A program made the position numbers and the translations under genes. Below, in pieces: positions 1-9,608 of a stretch of DNA of 44,500 bases (its first letter is position 1; each line of letters starts with the position of its first letter). The DNA is from a virus: IMG/VR virus record IMGVR_UViG_3300025168_000167, positions 1 to 44,500 of that record, one strand, 5' to 3'. Below the pieces are notes generated by a model. It was given only the letters and a program-made list of their open reading frames with translations, was not told the origin of the DNA and ran no database searches.

Positions 1-1294
1 TATTTAAAGATTCGCCTTTACGCAAACAAGCCTTGATATAATTTTTATCTGACTCACTGACCTTTCCCAAGCCTTGATCCCACGGCAGACTATGTAGTAA
101 ACCGTGGTCTGTTCTTAAATCATTAAGGGAATAAAAATTCCCCTCTTCCCCTAACGGCATTGCTTTTTGCCCATAAGAAATTTGAACTCTTGATAACATC
201 TGCTTGTAGATTAATCTAACTTTTTCAGCTGTTATGCTCTCTCCTTTTAACAACAATCCCCATAACCTAACTGCTTCTAAAACATTATGATCTATACTTT
301 GTGAACTGTTATAGGAATACAAGTGACCCCTACGTCTTACTTCTTCCTCAATTTGACGCGCCCCACGGGTTGTCCTGCTTAACAATAACCAATCATTTTC
401 AGATAAATCTACTTCTTCTGAGTGACTATGCCAGTGTATTTGCCCTTCTTCATCCTTTGGGGCAAAAATCTTTTCACGCCTACCCACAATACGTTTTATA
501 ACCTGTGTAGAAAGCCTATGGTGACTAGCAGGTATACGGTAGCTTTTGTCTAATAGGGTTACATTACCTTTTAGCTCTACAAAATGTTTAACATCTGCTC
601 CTGCATACCGGAAGATAGCTTGGTCATCATCACCTGCTATGTAACATTCCTTACTGTTGTCAGCTAATTGCCTTACCATTTCCCATTGGATAGGACTAAG
701 GTCTTGGGCTTCATCTATAAACAACACCTCAAACTTAGGTGACAGTTCATGCTTTATAAAATACTCCAACATATCTGTGAAATCAAATAAACCAAAAGTC
801 TTCTTCCAATGGGTTAAACCACGGTCTACATAATCAACCCTAGACCAATCTGTTTTTAGCGGAACAGTGCTGTCTTTGTAAACCTGTTTGAGTGGTTGGC
901 GCAGTATACGGGAAATGTTAATTAACTCTAAGAACTTATCACCATAACCAAAATCTTTAAATGGTCCTTGTTCATTAGCACCACGCTCAATAAAAAAGTT
1001 TCCTACCTTTAACCACTGGGCAATTTCTTGGTACTGGGTCTCCGTTATTATTTGACTATGTGTCAGCCCCGCTTGTAGAAAAGCCAAGCTGTGAAGAGTT
1101 CTAAAGTAAGGGAGGTCTTTCTTTGATAGATGGAACCGCAAACAAGCCCTTTCTACAGCTTCGTTTGCGGCTCTACGTGTAAATGCGAAATAACCTATTC
1201 TGTCTGGTTCTACTCCTTTTTCTAAATAACTTTCTACTAAACTAAGTAACTTGGTTGTTTTCCCTGTTCCAGGAGGACCGAGTATAATCTTCAC
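1..1294 (-). CDS. UvrD/Rep-like superfamily 1 DNA helicase (3' end outside window)
   Basis: Partial minus-strand gene running off the left edge. The frame from a GTG at 1294-1292 is open to base 1 (about 431 codons). Near the N-terminus is a Walker A motif, GPPGTGKTTK, at residues 6-15. Further on are FAFTRRAANEAV (motif Ia-like), VLFIDEAQDLS (motif II) and GDDDQAIFRYAGA (motif III). These are the signature motifs of ATP-dependent 3'-5' SF1A helicases of the UvrD/Rep/PcrA type. The GTG shares one base with the TAG of the primase gene (TAGTG), and a purine-rich AGGGAAGAG lies just upstream. This indicates translational coupling within a replication operon. A role in phage DNA replication or recombination is inferred from motifs and neighbours. 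The C-terminal motifs V-VI are not in the window. Confidence 0.85.
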   Translation of the reverse strand, partial: MKIILGPPGTGKTTKLLSLVESYLEKGVEPDRIGYFAFTRRAANEAVERACLRFHLSKKDLPYFRTLHSLAFLQAGLTHSQIITETQYQEIAQWLKVGNFFIERGANEQGPFKDFGYGDKFLELINISRILRQPLKQVYKDSTVPLKTDWSRVDYVDRGLTHWKKTFGLFDFTDMLEYFIKHELSPKFEVLFIDEAQDLSPIQWEMVRQLADNSKECYIAGDDDQAIFRYAGADVKHFVELKGNVTLLDKSYRIPASHHRLSTQVIKRIVGRREKIFAPKDEEGQIHWHSHSEEVDLSENDWLLLSRTTRGARQIEEEVRRRGHLYSYNSSQSIDHNVLEAVRLWGLLLKGESITAEKVRLIYKQMLSRVQISYGQKAMPLGEEGNFYSLNDLRTDHGLLHSLPWDQGLGKVSESDKNYIKACLRKGESLN

Positions 1295-2817
1295 TAAAGG
1301 ATCTCTTCCCTAGGTATAGTGGGAAGCGGGATTTCTATTTCAGTGTCGGAGAAATAGTTCTGTGGTAAAGACCAAACGTGTACACCCTTGTTTCTTACTC
1401 TCCAAAACATTTTTTCTGCACCTAAATCCTGCAACCTAAGCGTTATTTTATTTGACGTATAATGATTAAAGTCATTCACTGCTAAATGCTTCTTCAAATC
1501 TTTGATCTGAAAGTAAACACGGTCATCTACCCAAACAGCAATTCCCTGTAGTATGTCCTCTCTTTCTTCACCTTTAGCTCTTTCTGAAGAAAAGGAGTAA
1601 AGCAGCTCTTCAAACTCCCCTTTAAACGTAGCGTCCGGTGGAACTTCTACCACAGTGAGCTTGTCTAAAAGGGTTTGTATTCTAACCTGCCAAGCCTTTT
1701 GAGCAACAGTTAAAGGAAATTTATTTATTTGACTCACACACTCTTTCTGAAACTGTACCTGTGAGGTCAAACCATTGGTAGATAACTCAACCCTGTTACC
1801 ATCTACATTTAAAATCCAAATGGGTGGATCACCGTCTATTTTAGTTAAGCTACTTAGGTCGCTACCCAATGCTCCCTGACCCACTCCATACTTTCTTGTC
1901 TTGCAAACTTCTTTATCACAAAACGGTTTAATGGGTTGGTCTTCACACTTGTAGAAATACTCCTTTTTGTTAAGTTGCTTGATTATTGTTCCGACTTCCG
2001 TATGACTTAACGGTGGAATCAGATAATCCATATTGTAGCGTTGAACTAATGTCTCCCAGTTTTCATTGTCATAAAGACGAGCATAAACACCTAAATTAAA
2101 GAGGGCATTGTTACGCGAACCTTCCCCAAAACCTTGAGCGCATAAATGCTGTAAACAAGGAGGTCCCTTATCTAAATGCTCTTCTTTTTCTATTCCAAAA
2201 CTGAAGTCTAGCTTATGGAAATTAGATGGAGTGGTGATGTACGGCTGAACATACTCCATAAACTGCTCAGCGGTTAAACCCTTACCTTCGTCATCAAAGG
2301 CATAGCGCGTACTGTTCTTAGAAGAGTGATAGGGCATGTTTAAAAAGTTGCCCGTGTCGCCTCTATCTAACAAGATAGTAGTTTGCTTGGGAAAGATTTC
2401 ACTTCCTGCAAAACCAAGAGCCGCAGCTAACTCTGTCATGCGACGTTGCATGTCAACTGCTTCTACTGGTTCTTTAAGAAACACCCAAACATGCGCGCCT
2501 CCGCTTTTTGTTCTACCAACAATAGCGGGAATTTTATGGGAGCGAATTACATTAACCAAAGCAATATGGTCAACATCATATTCATCTATATCTATAGCAC
2601 CCCACTGGCAGGTATTATCGCTACGAATAGGAATAATACCCAACCCAGTGCCGCCCTTTAAATGCTGCTCCCACAGCTCTGCGGTAGGAGGTTCACGGAT
2701 TACCTTAGCAGTCCCTTGCTTCTTACCGTCCCTGTCTCTGCTTCCGTTTACAACATATGTACCGTAAGCTATATCACTGCCCTTGAAGAGCAGGTAAAAC
2801 TGTTCGGATAATTCCAT
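1294..2817 (-). CDS. Archaeo-eukaryotic-type primase (TOTE/PrimPol-like)
   Basis: A 507-aa protein with the catalytic signature of the archaeo-eukaryotic primase superfamily. WGAIDIDEYD (residues about 72-81) gives the metal-binding DxD. SGGAHVWVF (about 105-113) gives the SxH-type nucleotide-binding motif. LDRGDTGNFLNMPYH (about 150-164) supplies the later acidic residue and RNxPY-like turn. A cysteine cluster (KC-x8-C-x4-C, near residues 300-315) resembles the metal-binding segment after the catalytic core in TOTE-type primases. It likely synthesises primers for phage replication and is coupled to the downstream helicase by a TAGTG overlap. The start at 2817 lies 3 bp after the preceding gene's stop. 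The last 150 residues are unassigned and could be a helix-turn-helix or PriCT-like region. Confidence 0.85.
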   Translation of the reverse strand: MELSEQFYLLFKGSDIAYGTYVVNGSRDRDGKKQGTAKVIREPPTAELWEQHLKGGTGLGIIPIRSDNTCQWGAIDIDEYDVDHIALVNVIRSHKIPAIVGRTKSGGAHVWVFLKEPVEAVDMQRRMTELAAALGFAGSEIFPKQTTILLDRGDTGNFLNMPYHSSKNSTRYAFDDEGKGLTAEQFMEYVQPYITTPSNFHKLDFSFGIEKEEHLDKGPPCLQHLCAQGFGEGSRNNALFNLGVYARLYDNENWETLVQRYNMDYLIPPLSHTEVGTIIKQLNKKEYFYKCEDQPIKPFCDKEVCKTRKYGVGQGALGSDLSSLTKIDGDPPIWILNVDGNRVELSTNGLTSQVQFQKECVSQINKFPLTVAQKAWQVRIQTLLDKLTVVEVPPDATFKGEFEELLYSFSSERAKGEEREDILQGIAVWVDDRVYFQIKDLKKHLAVNDFNHYTSNKITLRLQDLGAEKMFWRVRNKGVHVWSLPQNYFSDTEIEIPLPTIPREEIL

Positions 2818-2820
2818 TAC

Positions 2821-3618
2821 CTACATCACTGCATTATCGGAAATATCTTGGGTTTCTTCTGGTGTGTCGACCAAACGAATTTCATCGGCCACTACAGACT
2901 TTGCAAAGCCAAACGCTAGATCAAACCAAGTGCTGTCTTCAGGGGTGTTTTCAATGTCTAGCTCACGAACATGCTCAACTGCCCAGTTCATCCAGCTACC
3001 ATTAGAATTAGACTCAGATACTGCCGACAGTTTGTACACATTATTAAACAATGGTTGTATCTCTAAGGAACCATTTTCTGAGCGGTAAGTTTGAGTATGT
3101 GCCATGGACACCCACTGTTTTGCTTTCTTTATACCACTGGAGGACATTGGTATAAGAACAGGGGTTGCCTGTCCGTTTATAACCAACAAGCAATAGAAAT
3201 TAGAGGTGTTTACCAACTCATTTCCATTTTGTAATGTTGGAACCCCTTTTTCATTAGGGGTAGACTCTTGTAACAACGGTGTGTCTAATGGGTGACTACC
3301 AACAAAACCACCACCATCGTTAGTTCGGGGAATCCATTCAACATAGCGCCTATTATAATAAGCAGGTATTACTTCTATACCTTTCTCACCATCGTAAATA
3401 CAGTTCTGCACTGTGTTAAAAATGTCCCCCTCAGAAGCTTCTGGAATATACGCACCGTCAGCCTTTTTAAGCTGAGGACTACCTGATTGTAAAATCCTTA
3501 TGTAAGGCACAGCTAAATCTTGTGCGCCTACCTCTTCCCAACCCGTGGTTGGTAATTCATTAAAACGACTGGCTAGTGCTACACTAGTCGTTGCCTTTTC
3601 TGTTACCTCTTTTGACAT
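2821..3618 (-). CDS. Conserved phage protein in replication operon, function unknown
   Basis: A 265-aa soluble protein that I do not recognise as a named enzyme. The start at 3618 is well supported by GAGGTGACAT directly before the ATG. The N-terminal half holds a compact, aromatic-rich core (VPYIRILQSGSPQLKK, then YYNRRYVEWIPRTNDGGGF). The last 50 residues are rich in Asp and Glu and end in a flexible acidic tail. An acidic C-terminal tail and a position beside primase and helicase genes would suit a single-stranded DNA-binding protein. That is an inference from layout and charge, not from a motif. No Walker, nuclease or zinc motif is visible. Confidence 0.6.
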   Translation of the reverse strand: MSKEVTEKATTSVALASRFNELPTTGWEEVGAQDLAVPYIRILQSGSPQLKKADGAYIPEASEGDIFNTVQNCIYDGEKGIEVIPAYYNRRYVEWIPRTNDGGGFVGSHPLDTPLLQESTPNEKGVPTLQNGNELVNTSNFYCLLVINGQATPVLIPMSSSGIKKAKQWVSMAHTQTYRSENGSLEIQPLFNNVYKLSAVSESNSNGSWMNWAVEHVRELDIENTPEDSTWFDLAFGFAKSVVADEIRLVDTPEETQDISDNAVM

Positions 3619-3626
3619 ATGTCACC

Positions 3627-4169
3627 TCATTTAATTTTGGCTCTATTGCCGATATACAAACCAAACAAGTCATTTGGAACTGACTTTCCCTTTTCGGTCT
3701 GACCTTTACACCACGCCTTTAATGTCATAGGTTCTACCCACTTACGGGTATTGACTGCGTAGTCATTATCCGCTAAATCAGCGGCAAACTTTTGTGCCTT
3801 GGTTTCTTCGCCTCGCACAAAACTGACGGACACTTGGTTTTTAATCAAGTCACCATGTTCGTTATCAACTAACCAGTTAAAGGCTTCCTCTTGTTTTTCT
3901 CTGGGTATGGAAGCACTGTAATACTTGCTTACAGAAATACTAGAACCGTCTTCTAAATCAATTTTACTTAGATTGAGTTCTGCCATAGCTTCTGGCAATA
4001 GTTCTTCTGCTAATTCCCTAACTTTACGTTTCCAGTCTTTCACAAGTTCTTCTGCTAAACCTAGCTTTTCTTGTGCTTGCTTCAACTGTAAAGCTAATTT
4101 ACTTACTTCACTTAACCCGTCAGTGCTTAAACCTTCGAGTTCTGTTGATACGTTTTCAAACCTCTTCAT
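3627..4169 (-). CDS. Coiled-coil protein of the replication operon, function unknown
   Basis: A 180-aa protein. The frame stays open upstream to 4223, but the internal ATG at 4169 is preferred because AAAGGGG sits 6-8 bases before it. This gives a 14-bp overlap with the preceding gene. Residues 15-60 form a strongly predicted helix rich in Lys, Glu and Leu (LALQLKQAQEKLGLAEEL and following), likely a coiled coil. The C-terminal half is a mixed domain with ARKW/WCKGQ-type aromatic residues. No known domain was recognised. Position between small replication genes suggests a DNA-metabolism accessory factor. Confidence 0.6.
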   Translation of the reverse strand: MKRFENVSTELEGLSTDGLSEVSKLALQLKQAQEKLGLAEELVKDWKRKVRELAEELLPEAMAELNLSKIDLEDGSSISVSKYYSASIPREKQEEAFNWLVDNEHGDLIKNQVSVSFVRGEETKAQKFAADLADNDYAVNTRKWVEPMTLKAWCKGQTEKGKSVPNDLFGLYIGNRAKIK

Positions 4170-4485
4170 TTTGTACCCCTTTACCTGTGATGTCTGCATA
4201 CAGGGGATAATACTTTTCATCAAGCCTATCCCACTTGAGCATTTTAAATCGGTTATTGTTGTGCCTTGCTGCTATCGATGCAGATAAAGCTATGGCGGCA
4301 GGGTCACCCGCCAACAATAAATAATCATCATCGCAGAAATTAGCTAAACGTGCGTTTAACTTGCGGATAATAGGGAGAGTTGAATAAGTTTGTATGTCTG
4401 CGGGTAGTAGTATCTCGCAGTCGCCAAAGCTTGTGGCGTCAGAAAAATTTCTACCACGTAGCTCTTGTACAATGTAAACCGTCAT
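4156..4485 (-). CDS. Small protein, first gene of the leftward replication operon
   Basis: A 109-aa protein starting MTVYIVQELRGRNFSDA. The frame is open upstream to 4536, but the ATG at 4485 has GGAGAAAGAC immediately before it and leaves room for the leader and promoter element at 4513-4543. It contains a central segment YLLLAGDPAAIALSASIAA that could be a nucleotide-binding or membrane-like helix, but no certain motif. It is the first gene of the minus-strand operon read from the left control region and overlaps the next gene by 14 bp. Function unknown. Confidence 0.6.
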   Translation of the reverse strand: MTVYIVQELRGRNFSDATSFGDCEILLPADIQTYSTLPIIRKLNARLANFCDDDYLLLAGDPAAIALSASIAARHNNNRFKMLKWDRLDEKYYPLYADITGKGVQNEEV

Positions 4486-4512
4486 GTCTTTCTCCACATG
4501 GGTATATAGCAA

Positions 4513-4543
4513 GGTTTGTATTATAGGCACAAACAAAAAAATA
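4513..4543 (-). promoter_or_regulatory. Promoter-like element, copy P4 (leftward)
   Basis: This is the most divergent of four related elements. On the minus strand a T-rich box is followed, 17 bp from its first base, by CTATAATACAAACC. That matches 11 of 14 positions of CTATATAGCAAACT at 44287-44300. TATAAT is also a perfect sigma70-type -10 hexamer. It lies 28 bp upstream of the ATG at 4485. Confidence 0.55.
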
Positions 4544-4572
4544 TAGCCAATATATTTTTATCCTATATTGTG

Positions 4573-4585
4573 CGCGCGTCCCCGA
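4573..4585. promoter_or_regulatory. Shared GC-rich 13-mer, left copy
   Basis: CGCGCGTCCCCGA stands out as a GC island in AT-rich sequence. The identical 13-mer, in the same orientation, is at 44127-44139. In both regions it lies 30-31 bp from the upstream edge of the leftward promoter-like element. It is probably a protein-binding site. Confidence 0.65.
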
Positions 4586-4649
4586 TTCTCCTCGTCTGGA
4601 GGATATATTGTATATTGTATATTATAGAATCCTGTTAAATTTAATTATT

Positions 4650-4680
4650 ACTTTTTAATATTAGCACTATATAGTAAAGT
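4650..4680 (+). promoter_or_regulatory. Promoter-like element, copy P1 (rightward)
   Basis: It consists of ACTTTTTAATATTAGCA followed directly by CTATATAGTAAAGT. It matches copy P2 (44270-44300) at 24 of 31 positions, and its last 14 bases are identical to copy P3 on the minus strand at 44079-44066. The 14-mer ATATTGTATATTAT begins exactly 38 bp before it, as it does before P2. It lies 36 bp upstream of the GTG at 4717. Confidence 0.7.
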
Positions 4681-4716
4681 ACAAATACCAAAACATTTGT
4701 CAAAGAAAGAGACATT

Positions 4717-6180
4717 GTGAGATATAAATTTAAGCACGAGCCTTATGCACACCAGCTTGAGGCACTCAAACAGTCTTGTAATAAAAGCTACTATGCCTAT
4801 TTTATGGATATGGGTACGGGTAAGTCCAAAGTACTCATTGATAATGTATGTATCTTGTATGACCAAGGCAAAATTGATTCAGCCTTAATTGTTGCTCCTA
4901 AGAGTGTGTACAGAAACTGGGAACTCAAAGAAATCCCAACTCACCTACCCACCCATGTAGAAGCAGTAGTTGTTTCTTGGTCACCACATAAAACTCAAAA
5001 AAAGCTAAAAGAATTAGGCACACTAGATAAAATAGACCACAAACTTAAAATCTTCTTAATGAACATAGAAGCATTAAGTACCAAACGTGGCTACGAAAAA
5101 GCAACAGAGTTTTTAAGTTGTCGTAATGCATTATTGGCTATAGATGAAAGTACAACTATTAAGTCTCCCAAAGCTGCCCGTACCAAGAACCTAACAAAGC
5201 TAAGAAAATTAGCGCCTTACCGTAGAATACTAACGGGTAGTCCTGTGACTAAAAGCCCTATTGACCTTTACTCACAGTGTGAATTCTTAGAAGAAGAATG
5301 TTTGAACCAAAGTTCTTTTTGGAGCTTTCAAAATCGTTACGCCAAAATGGTTAGACGCACAATTAGCACACATAGTTTTCATAGCATTGTGGGTTATCAA
5401 AACCTAACAGAGCTTAACACGCTGCTTACTCAATTTAGCTACAGAGTACGCAAAGAAGATTGTCTAGACTTACCAGATAAAATCTACATAAAACGTGAAG
5501 TAGAGCTAACCGAAGAACAAAAGAAAATATACGAAGATTTAAAAAACAATGCAATGGCCTTTATTGAATCTAAGGAACTGGTCACTGCCCCCACCATTCT
5601 TACCCAGTTGTTACGTTTACAACAACTTTGCTCAGGGTTCACTAAAACAGAAGAAGGCATTATTGTCCCTGTTAAGTCACGCAAGATAGAAGAGCTAATG
5701 GCTACATTAGAAGAAACTCAAGGTAAGGTGATTATATGGGGCTTCTTTACTCAGAACCTGTTAGAGATACACCAAGCCATAGCCACAGCTAAAACCCCCG
5801 AAGGGGATTTAAAGTACGGTCCAGAAAGCGTAGAGCTGTTCTATGGTGAAACTAAGTCCGAAGAAAGGCAAAACATTGTGGAAAGGTTTCAAGACCCTAA
5901 TTCACCCCTTAGATTTTTTGTGGGACAACCCCGTACAGGAGGCTATGGTTTAACACTAACCGAAGCCAAAACAGTTATCTATTACAGCAATGGCTATGAC
6001 TTAGAAGTAAGACTACAAAGTGAAGATAGAGCGCACCGCATAGGCCAGACCAATAAGGTTACCTATGTAGATATAGTGGCTAAAGACACAATAGACGAAA
6101 AAATCCTACAAGCCCTACGCAGTAAAATAGACATCAGTGCAAGGGTGATGAAAGAAGGCTATAAAGAATGGATAGTCTAG
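4717..6180 (+). CDS. SNF2-like superfamily 2 helicase/ATPase
   Basis: A 487-aa DEAD/SNF2-type ATPase. HQLEAL (residues 12-17) is Q-motif-like. DMGTGKSK (31-38) is Walker A. AIDESTTIKS (141-150) is motif II in a DES variant of DExx. LTGSPVTKSP (172-181) is motif III. IYYSNGYD and QSEDRAHRIGQT (about 434-445) form the C-terminal lobe with SNF2 motif VI. Phages use such single-chain remodelling or branch-migration helicases in replication and recombination. The GTG start at 4717 follows a purine-rich AAAGAAAGAG. It is the only complete plus-strand gene left of 42 kb. Its stop overlaps the stop of the converging gene in a single CTAG (6177-6180). Expression is probably driven from the P1 element. 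Confidence 0.9.
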   Translation: MRYKFKHEPYAHQLEALKQSCNKSYYAYFMDMGTGKSKVLIDNVCILYDQGKIDSALIVAPKSVYRNWELKEIPTHLPTHVEAVVVSWSPHKTQKKLKELGTLDKIDHKLKIFLMNIEALSTKRGYEKATEFLSCRNALLAIDESTTIKSPKAARTKNLTKLRKLAPYRRILTGSPVTKSPIDLYSQCEFLEEECLNQSSFWSFQNRYAKMVRRTISTHSFHSIVGYQNLTELNTLLTQFSYRVRKEDCLDLPDKIYIKREVELTEEQKKIYEDLKNNAMAFIESKELVTAPTILTQLLRLQQLCSGFTKTEEGIIVPVKSRKIEELMATLEETQGKVIIWGFFTQNLLEIHQAIATAKTPEGDLKYGPESVELFYGETKSEERQNIVERFQDPNSPLRFFVGQPRTGGYGLTLTEAKTVIYYSNGYDLEVRLQSEDRAHRIGQTNKVTYVDIVAKDTIDEKILQALRSKIDISARVMKEGYKEWIV

Positions 6181-9100
6181 ACTAACGAACCAATACCGCT
6201 TCTGCGTCGTTGAATAGCTTGCCCTGTAGAATCAAATGGAAATAACTCTTCAAAGTTAGCAGTCGGTTGCTGTTGTTGAGTTGCTGCTATTCCTTGAGGG
6301 GCAGGATCTGGTGCTGGTGCGGAAGCTTGCCCACTGGGGGAAGGATTTAAAGTAAAAGGCCTCATGTTTTGATTAGGGTCGTCTTGAGGAACAGGGTACT
6401 GAAATTGTGGGGTCACTGGTTGTGCTTGAGTTGGAGCCGGAGCAACGACTTCTGTTACTTCTTCAGTTTCTATGGGTGTATCTAATCCACCAGTCAATTG
6501 CTGAGTTCCTAGAATAACTCCCGCAGGTACTCCTCTTTGAAAAAAGAAATCTGTAGCTGCTGCTCTTGGTCTTGCAAGAGGAAGAGCTGTTTGCCCTGCG
6601 GGAATAGCTTCTGCGGGAGCATTTTTCATCATTTCTCTAGCAAACGCAGGGTTAGTTAAAGCTTCGTTTAAAACAGCCTCATACCTTGCACTAGCTCCAC
6701 TGTTTATTGCTCTAGCCGTGAAATAAGCTAAAGCAGTCCGAAAACCAATACGGCCTTCCTGCACTGCAATAAATCTAGCCGAAGCTCCGGGAATACTTGT
6801 ACCCACGGCCTTGTTTACTTTGTCGATAAAAGTGTTGCCTTGACCAGACAGACCACTCCAAGCTATGTCTCCTCTTTCATTTTTAGGGAGAACCGTAGCT
6901 ACCCTGTCTGCAAAATCAGCGAGTAACTGGATTTGATCTGTGTGTTCGCGACCCAGAGCCTCATCTAACATTGCTCTGTTCTTTTTGTTAGAAATCCATC
7001 TTTTAAAATTTTGTGGATTATTTATTATAGAACCAGTAGAACCACCCGCAATAGGGTCAGTTGGAAAAACTCTTCTGTAAACAGAGTCTAAAACTGCTTG
7101 ATTAAATTGTTGGGTAACACCTTGGTCAGCAGCCGCTTGTCTTGCTTGGCTCAAAGTTGCTAGATTGTTTGAATTAACTAATTGATCAATAACCTCTGTT
7201 TCTGTAAGGTTCTCATCATCAAACCTGCTCATTGTTCTTCTGAATTTATTCCTGTTTATTTGATTACTTCTATTAGTAAGATCAGCCATGCGAGCAGACA
7301 ATTGTTCTTCTGCTTTTGCTATATTGAGGAAAGTATCAGTAAGCCCTAGTTCTTTTATGACAGCATCATTATCATTTATGAAAGTTTGTAATTTAGTTCC
7401 ATCAACAGTTCCATCAGATTTTACAACAGACCTGCTTGTTTTGTCGAAAAAAGCATTACGCAAGTTATTCATGGCTGTATCTTCAGCCCCTAGAATGTTT
7501 TTAAACGCACGTATTCCCTGCAAATCATTTAAAAACTGATTAGCTACGTTTTCTGCTCCTGTTTGATAAATAGGTTGGGTTGCACTCCCACCAGCTCTCT
7601 GGCGTACATTGATCATAATTTGGTTTTCGAAAGGTCCGGCCACGTTTGTTTTATACCAATCAATGTAGTCTAAATATTTTTTACCTGTGGATGAACCAAA
7701 TTGAGATCCTGTAGCTAAGGCAGGGGAAGTGACTCCAGGAGTCCTGTTGGGAGCAGTAACACCACTACCAAATTCATCCCACATGTTTGCAAAGACTTTT
7801 AACCTACCTGCACCATTACTATCTTGATTATTGTAAAGTCTATTGATACTCGTTGTTAAATCTTCACGCACATTTTTCCAATCTTGAAAAGAAAGTCTAA
7901 ACTCATCTCCTTCTTGTGCCGCTTTTCTAAAAACTCTTTTTATTTCATCAGGTAACATATCAGCTGTCATCGAATTAAACCCCGCTACGGGTAAAAATTC
8001 GTCTTGTACTGTTTGAGAAAACCTTTGCCAATCTGCTGCTGAACCTAATTGGTCACCACCTGTATCTTTATTTATTCCTAACTCGTCAGCTTTTGCTTGT
8101 GCTCTTTCAAATTGTAGGTTCCTAGCCTCGTCTATCTTTGACCTTAACTCAGCCCCTGTTGCATCTCTATTGCTTTGGTTAAATCCGGGAACAAGATCTT
8201 CTAGTTGAGTGGTTAATTCACCCAATTCATTTCTTGCACCACTGTTTAGTGCAGCCACTTCATCTTTAAAAGCATGAACTACCGTAGCTGCCGAACCCGC
8301 TTCACCGCCCATACCCACTTGAATACTTAATGTATCGTCGTAGTAATTTTGTATAACATTTAAAATATCATTGGTATTATCTATTTCAGATTGAACAGCT
8401 TGGTCTCCAGATTTCATGAGAGCCATTCTGGTACGTGCCGTAGTTAAGGGGTCTTGAAGTTGTGCTGCTACGGACATTGGTACAATTCCATCTGGGAAAA
8501 ACTTACCAAACTCTTCTTGAATAGCTTCATTTATTCTTTGATTATCAGCGTATCGTGGGTCAGATCTAGCTCTTTCCAGAGTTTCATTTACTTGTTGTCT
8601 GGCAGCGGCTGATTCTTCTGCCCTTGCTACATTACCTGTTCCTTCTTCTGCCACCTGTCTTGCTGCGTTCATGTCATCAGCAACACCTACTGTACCCCCA
8701 CGTAACTTATTACCTATCCACCTAGTAGGGCTAGAATTCCAAATACCTCTAGCTGCACCCATAACGAAAGGAGCAGCAAACGGAGCAATTAATCCTCCCG
8801 TTAGGCCGGAAGTCCCGTACACTTCTTGTTCTATACCCGCACCTAGACCACTAGCCGCACCAAAACCTATTTCTGTGCGACCTGCCCCACCAAAAGTTCC
8901 AGGAGCAGCCCTGTAAGGAGCCAGGAGCATTTCTTTTAGCTTTCCGGGAACAGTTGTAGCTGCAAATTGACCTTGAGCCTTACCTGTTACTGGATTAACT
9001 GCTGCACGAGGTAATCCCCCAACAGTTTGAGAAGGACCAACAAATGCAGACATTTGAGCTGTTCCTGTTCCTGTGTCTGCGCCTACTCCCGCTCTCACGG

Positions 9101-9608
9101 CTTTGCTGGCTTTGCTGGCTTTTGCCATTGAATTCAAAGCACTTGCAAAAGGGATAGCCAAAGCAGCGAACTCCGTTGTTCGTTCTATTACATTACCTAT
9201 GCCACTGCCTGTTCCTAAATCTTCTCCCCGCCCTATGGAAAGGAGACCTAACGCTAATGGTTCTGCTTCTTCGTAACTACCGGAACGCAATACCCGATCA
9301 AAATAATCTCTAGTGTAGGTTCCGCGCTCTAACCCTTGCATATTTTCTGCTTTTCTTAACGCGAGATTTAAAGCTGTGTCAGGCAACAACGCCAACCCTT
9401 TTACCAACCCACCAACAGCATCTTGTGCTCCTGCCACAACACCATAATCTCCCCCGCGTTTTTGGGCTTTTACAGAAAGATCTGGAGTTTGTACTTGAGG
9501 TACAGTGCGCTCTTCGGGGGCAACTAATTTATCCATATCCGCAGTGAGATTTTGAATACCACCACGCTCAGGTTGTAAAGGAATAGGCTTAGGAGGAATA
9601 AGAGGCAT
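6177..9608 (-). CDS. Very large virion-associated protein, candidate internal/ejection protein
   Basis: A 1143-aa protein rich in Ala, Gln, Asn and Gly. The N-terminus is proline-rich (PLIPPKPIPLQPERG). It has a hydrophobic stretch near residues 150-165, long helical regions rich in EEA, ARQ and NQ repeats from about 310 to 950, and a disordered Pro/Gln-rich tail (about 1040-1120). No enzymatic motif was found. Size, composition and position at the distal end of the structural block, next to other large proteins of the same style, fit podovirus internal virion proteins that are ejected with the DNA. It overlaps the next gene by one base as TAATG at 9608 and is convergent with the SNF2 gene. 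Function is inferred from context only. Confidence 0.65.
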   Translation of the reverse strand: MPLIPPKPIPLQPERGGIQNLTADMDKLVAPEERTVPQVQTPDLSVKAQKRGGDYGVVAGAQDAVGGLVKGLALLPDTALNLALRKAENMQGLERGTYTRDYFDRVLRSGSYEEAEPLALGLLSIGRGEDLGTGSGIGNVIERTTEFAALAIPFASALNSMAKASKASKAVRAGVGADTGTGTAQMSAFVGPSQTVGGLPRAAVNPVTGKAQGQFAATTVPGKLKEMLLAPYRAAPGTFGGAGRTEIGFGAASGLGAGIEQEVYGTSGLTGGLIAPFAAPFVMGAARGIWNSSPTRWIGNKLRGGTVGVADDMNAARQVAEEGTGNVARAEESAAARQQVNETLERARSDPRYADNQRINEAIQEEFGKFFPDGIVPMSVAAQLQDPLTTARTRMALMKSGDQAVQSEIDNTNDILNVIQNYYDDTLSIQVGMGGEAGSAATVVHAFKDEVAALNSGARNELGELTTQLEDLVPGFNQSNRDATGAELRSKIDEARNLQFERAQAKADELGINKDTGGDQLGSAADWQRFSQTVQDEFLPVAGFNSMTADMLPDEIKRVFRKAAQEGDEFRLSFQDWKNVREDLTTSINRLYNNQDSNGAGRLKVFANMWDEFGSGVTAPNRTPGVTSPALATGSQFGSSTGKKYLDYIDWYKTNVAGPFENQIMINVRQRAGGSATQPIYQTGAENVANQFLNDLQGIRAFKNILGAEDTAMNNLRNAFFDKTSRSVVKSDGTVDGTKLQTFINDNDAVIKELGLTDTFLNIAKAEEQLSARMADLTNRSNQINRNKFRRTMSRFDDENLTETEVIDQLVNSNNLATLSQARQAAADQGVTQQFNQAVLDSVYRRVFPTDPIAGGSTGSIINNPQNFKRWISNKKNRAMLDEALGREHTDQIQLLADFADRVATVLPKNERGDIAWSGLSGQGNTFIDKVNKAVGTSIPGASARFIAVQEGRIGFRTALAYFTARAINSGASARYEAVLNEALTNPAFAREMMKNAPAEAIPAGQTALPLARPRAAATDFFFQRGVPAGVILGTQQLTGGLDTPIETEEVTEVVAPAPTQAQPVTPQFQYPVPQDDPNQNMRPFTLNPSPSGQASAPAPDPAPQGIAATQQQQPTANFEELFPFDSTGQAIQRRRSGIGSLV

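Larger units (their letters stand above)
4486..4716. promoter_or_regulatory. Left divergent control region
   Basis: This AT-rich interval lies between the minus-strand replication operon (start 4485) and the plus-strand SNF2-like gene (start 4717). It holds a leftward promoter-like element (4513-4543, minus), a GC-rich 13-mer CGCGCGTCCCCGA (4573-4585), an AT-rich 14-mer ATATTGTATATTAT (4612-4625) and a rightward promoter-like element (4650-4680, plus). The same four parts occur in the same order and orientation at 44066-44300. I read it as a bidirectional promoter with a shared operator. Confidence 0.75.

Noticed and set aside
4486-4716. tRNA or structured small RNA in the left control region
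   Set aside because: No cloverleaf, anticodon arm or CCA-like end could be found. The sequence is AT-rich with promoter-like words.
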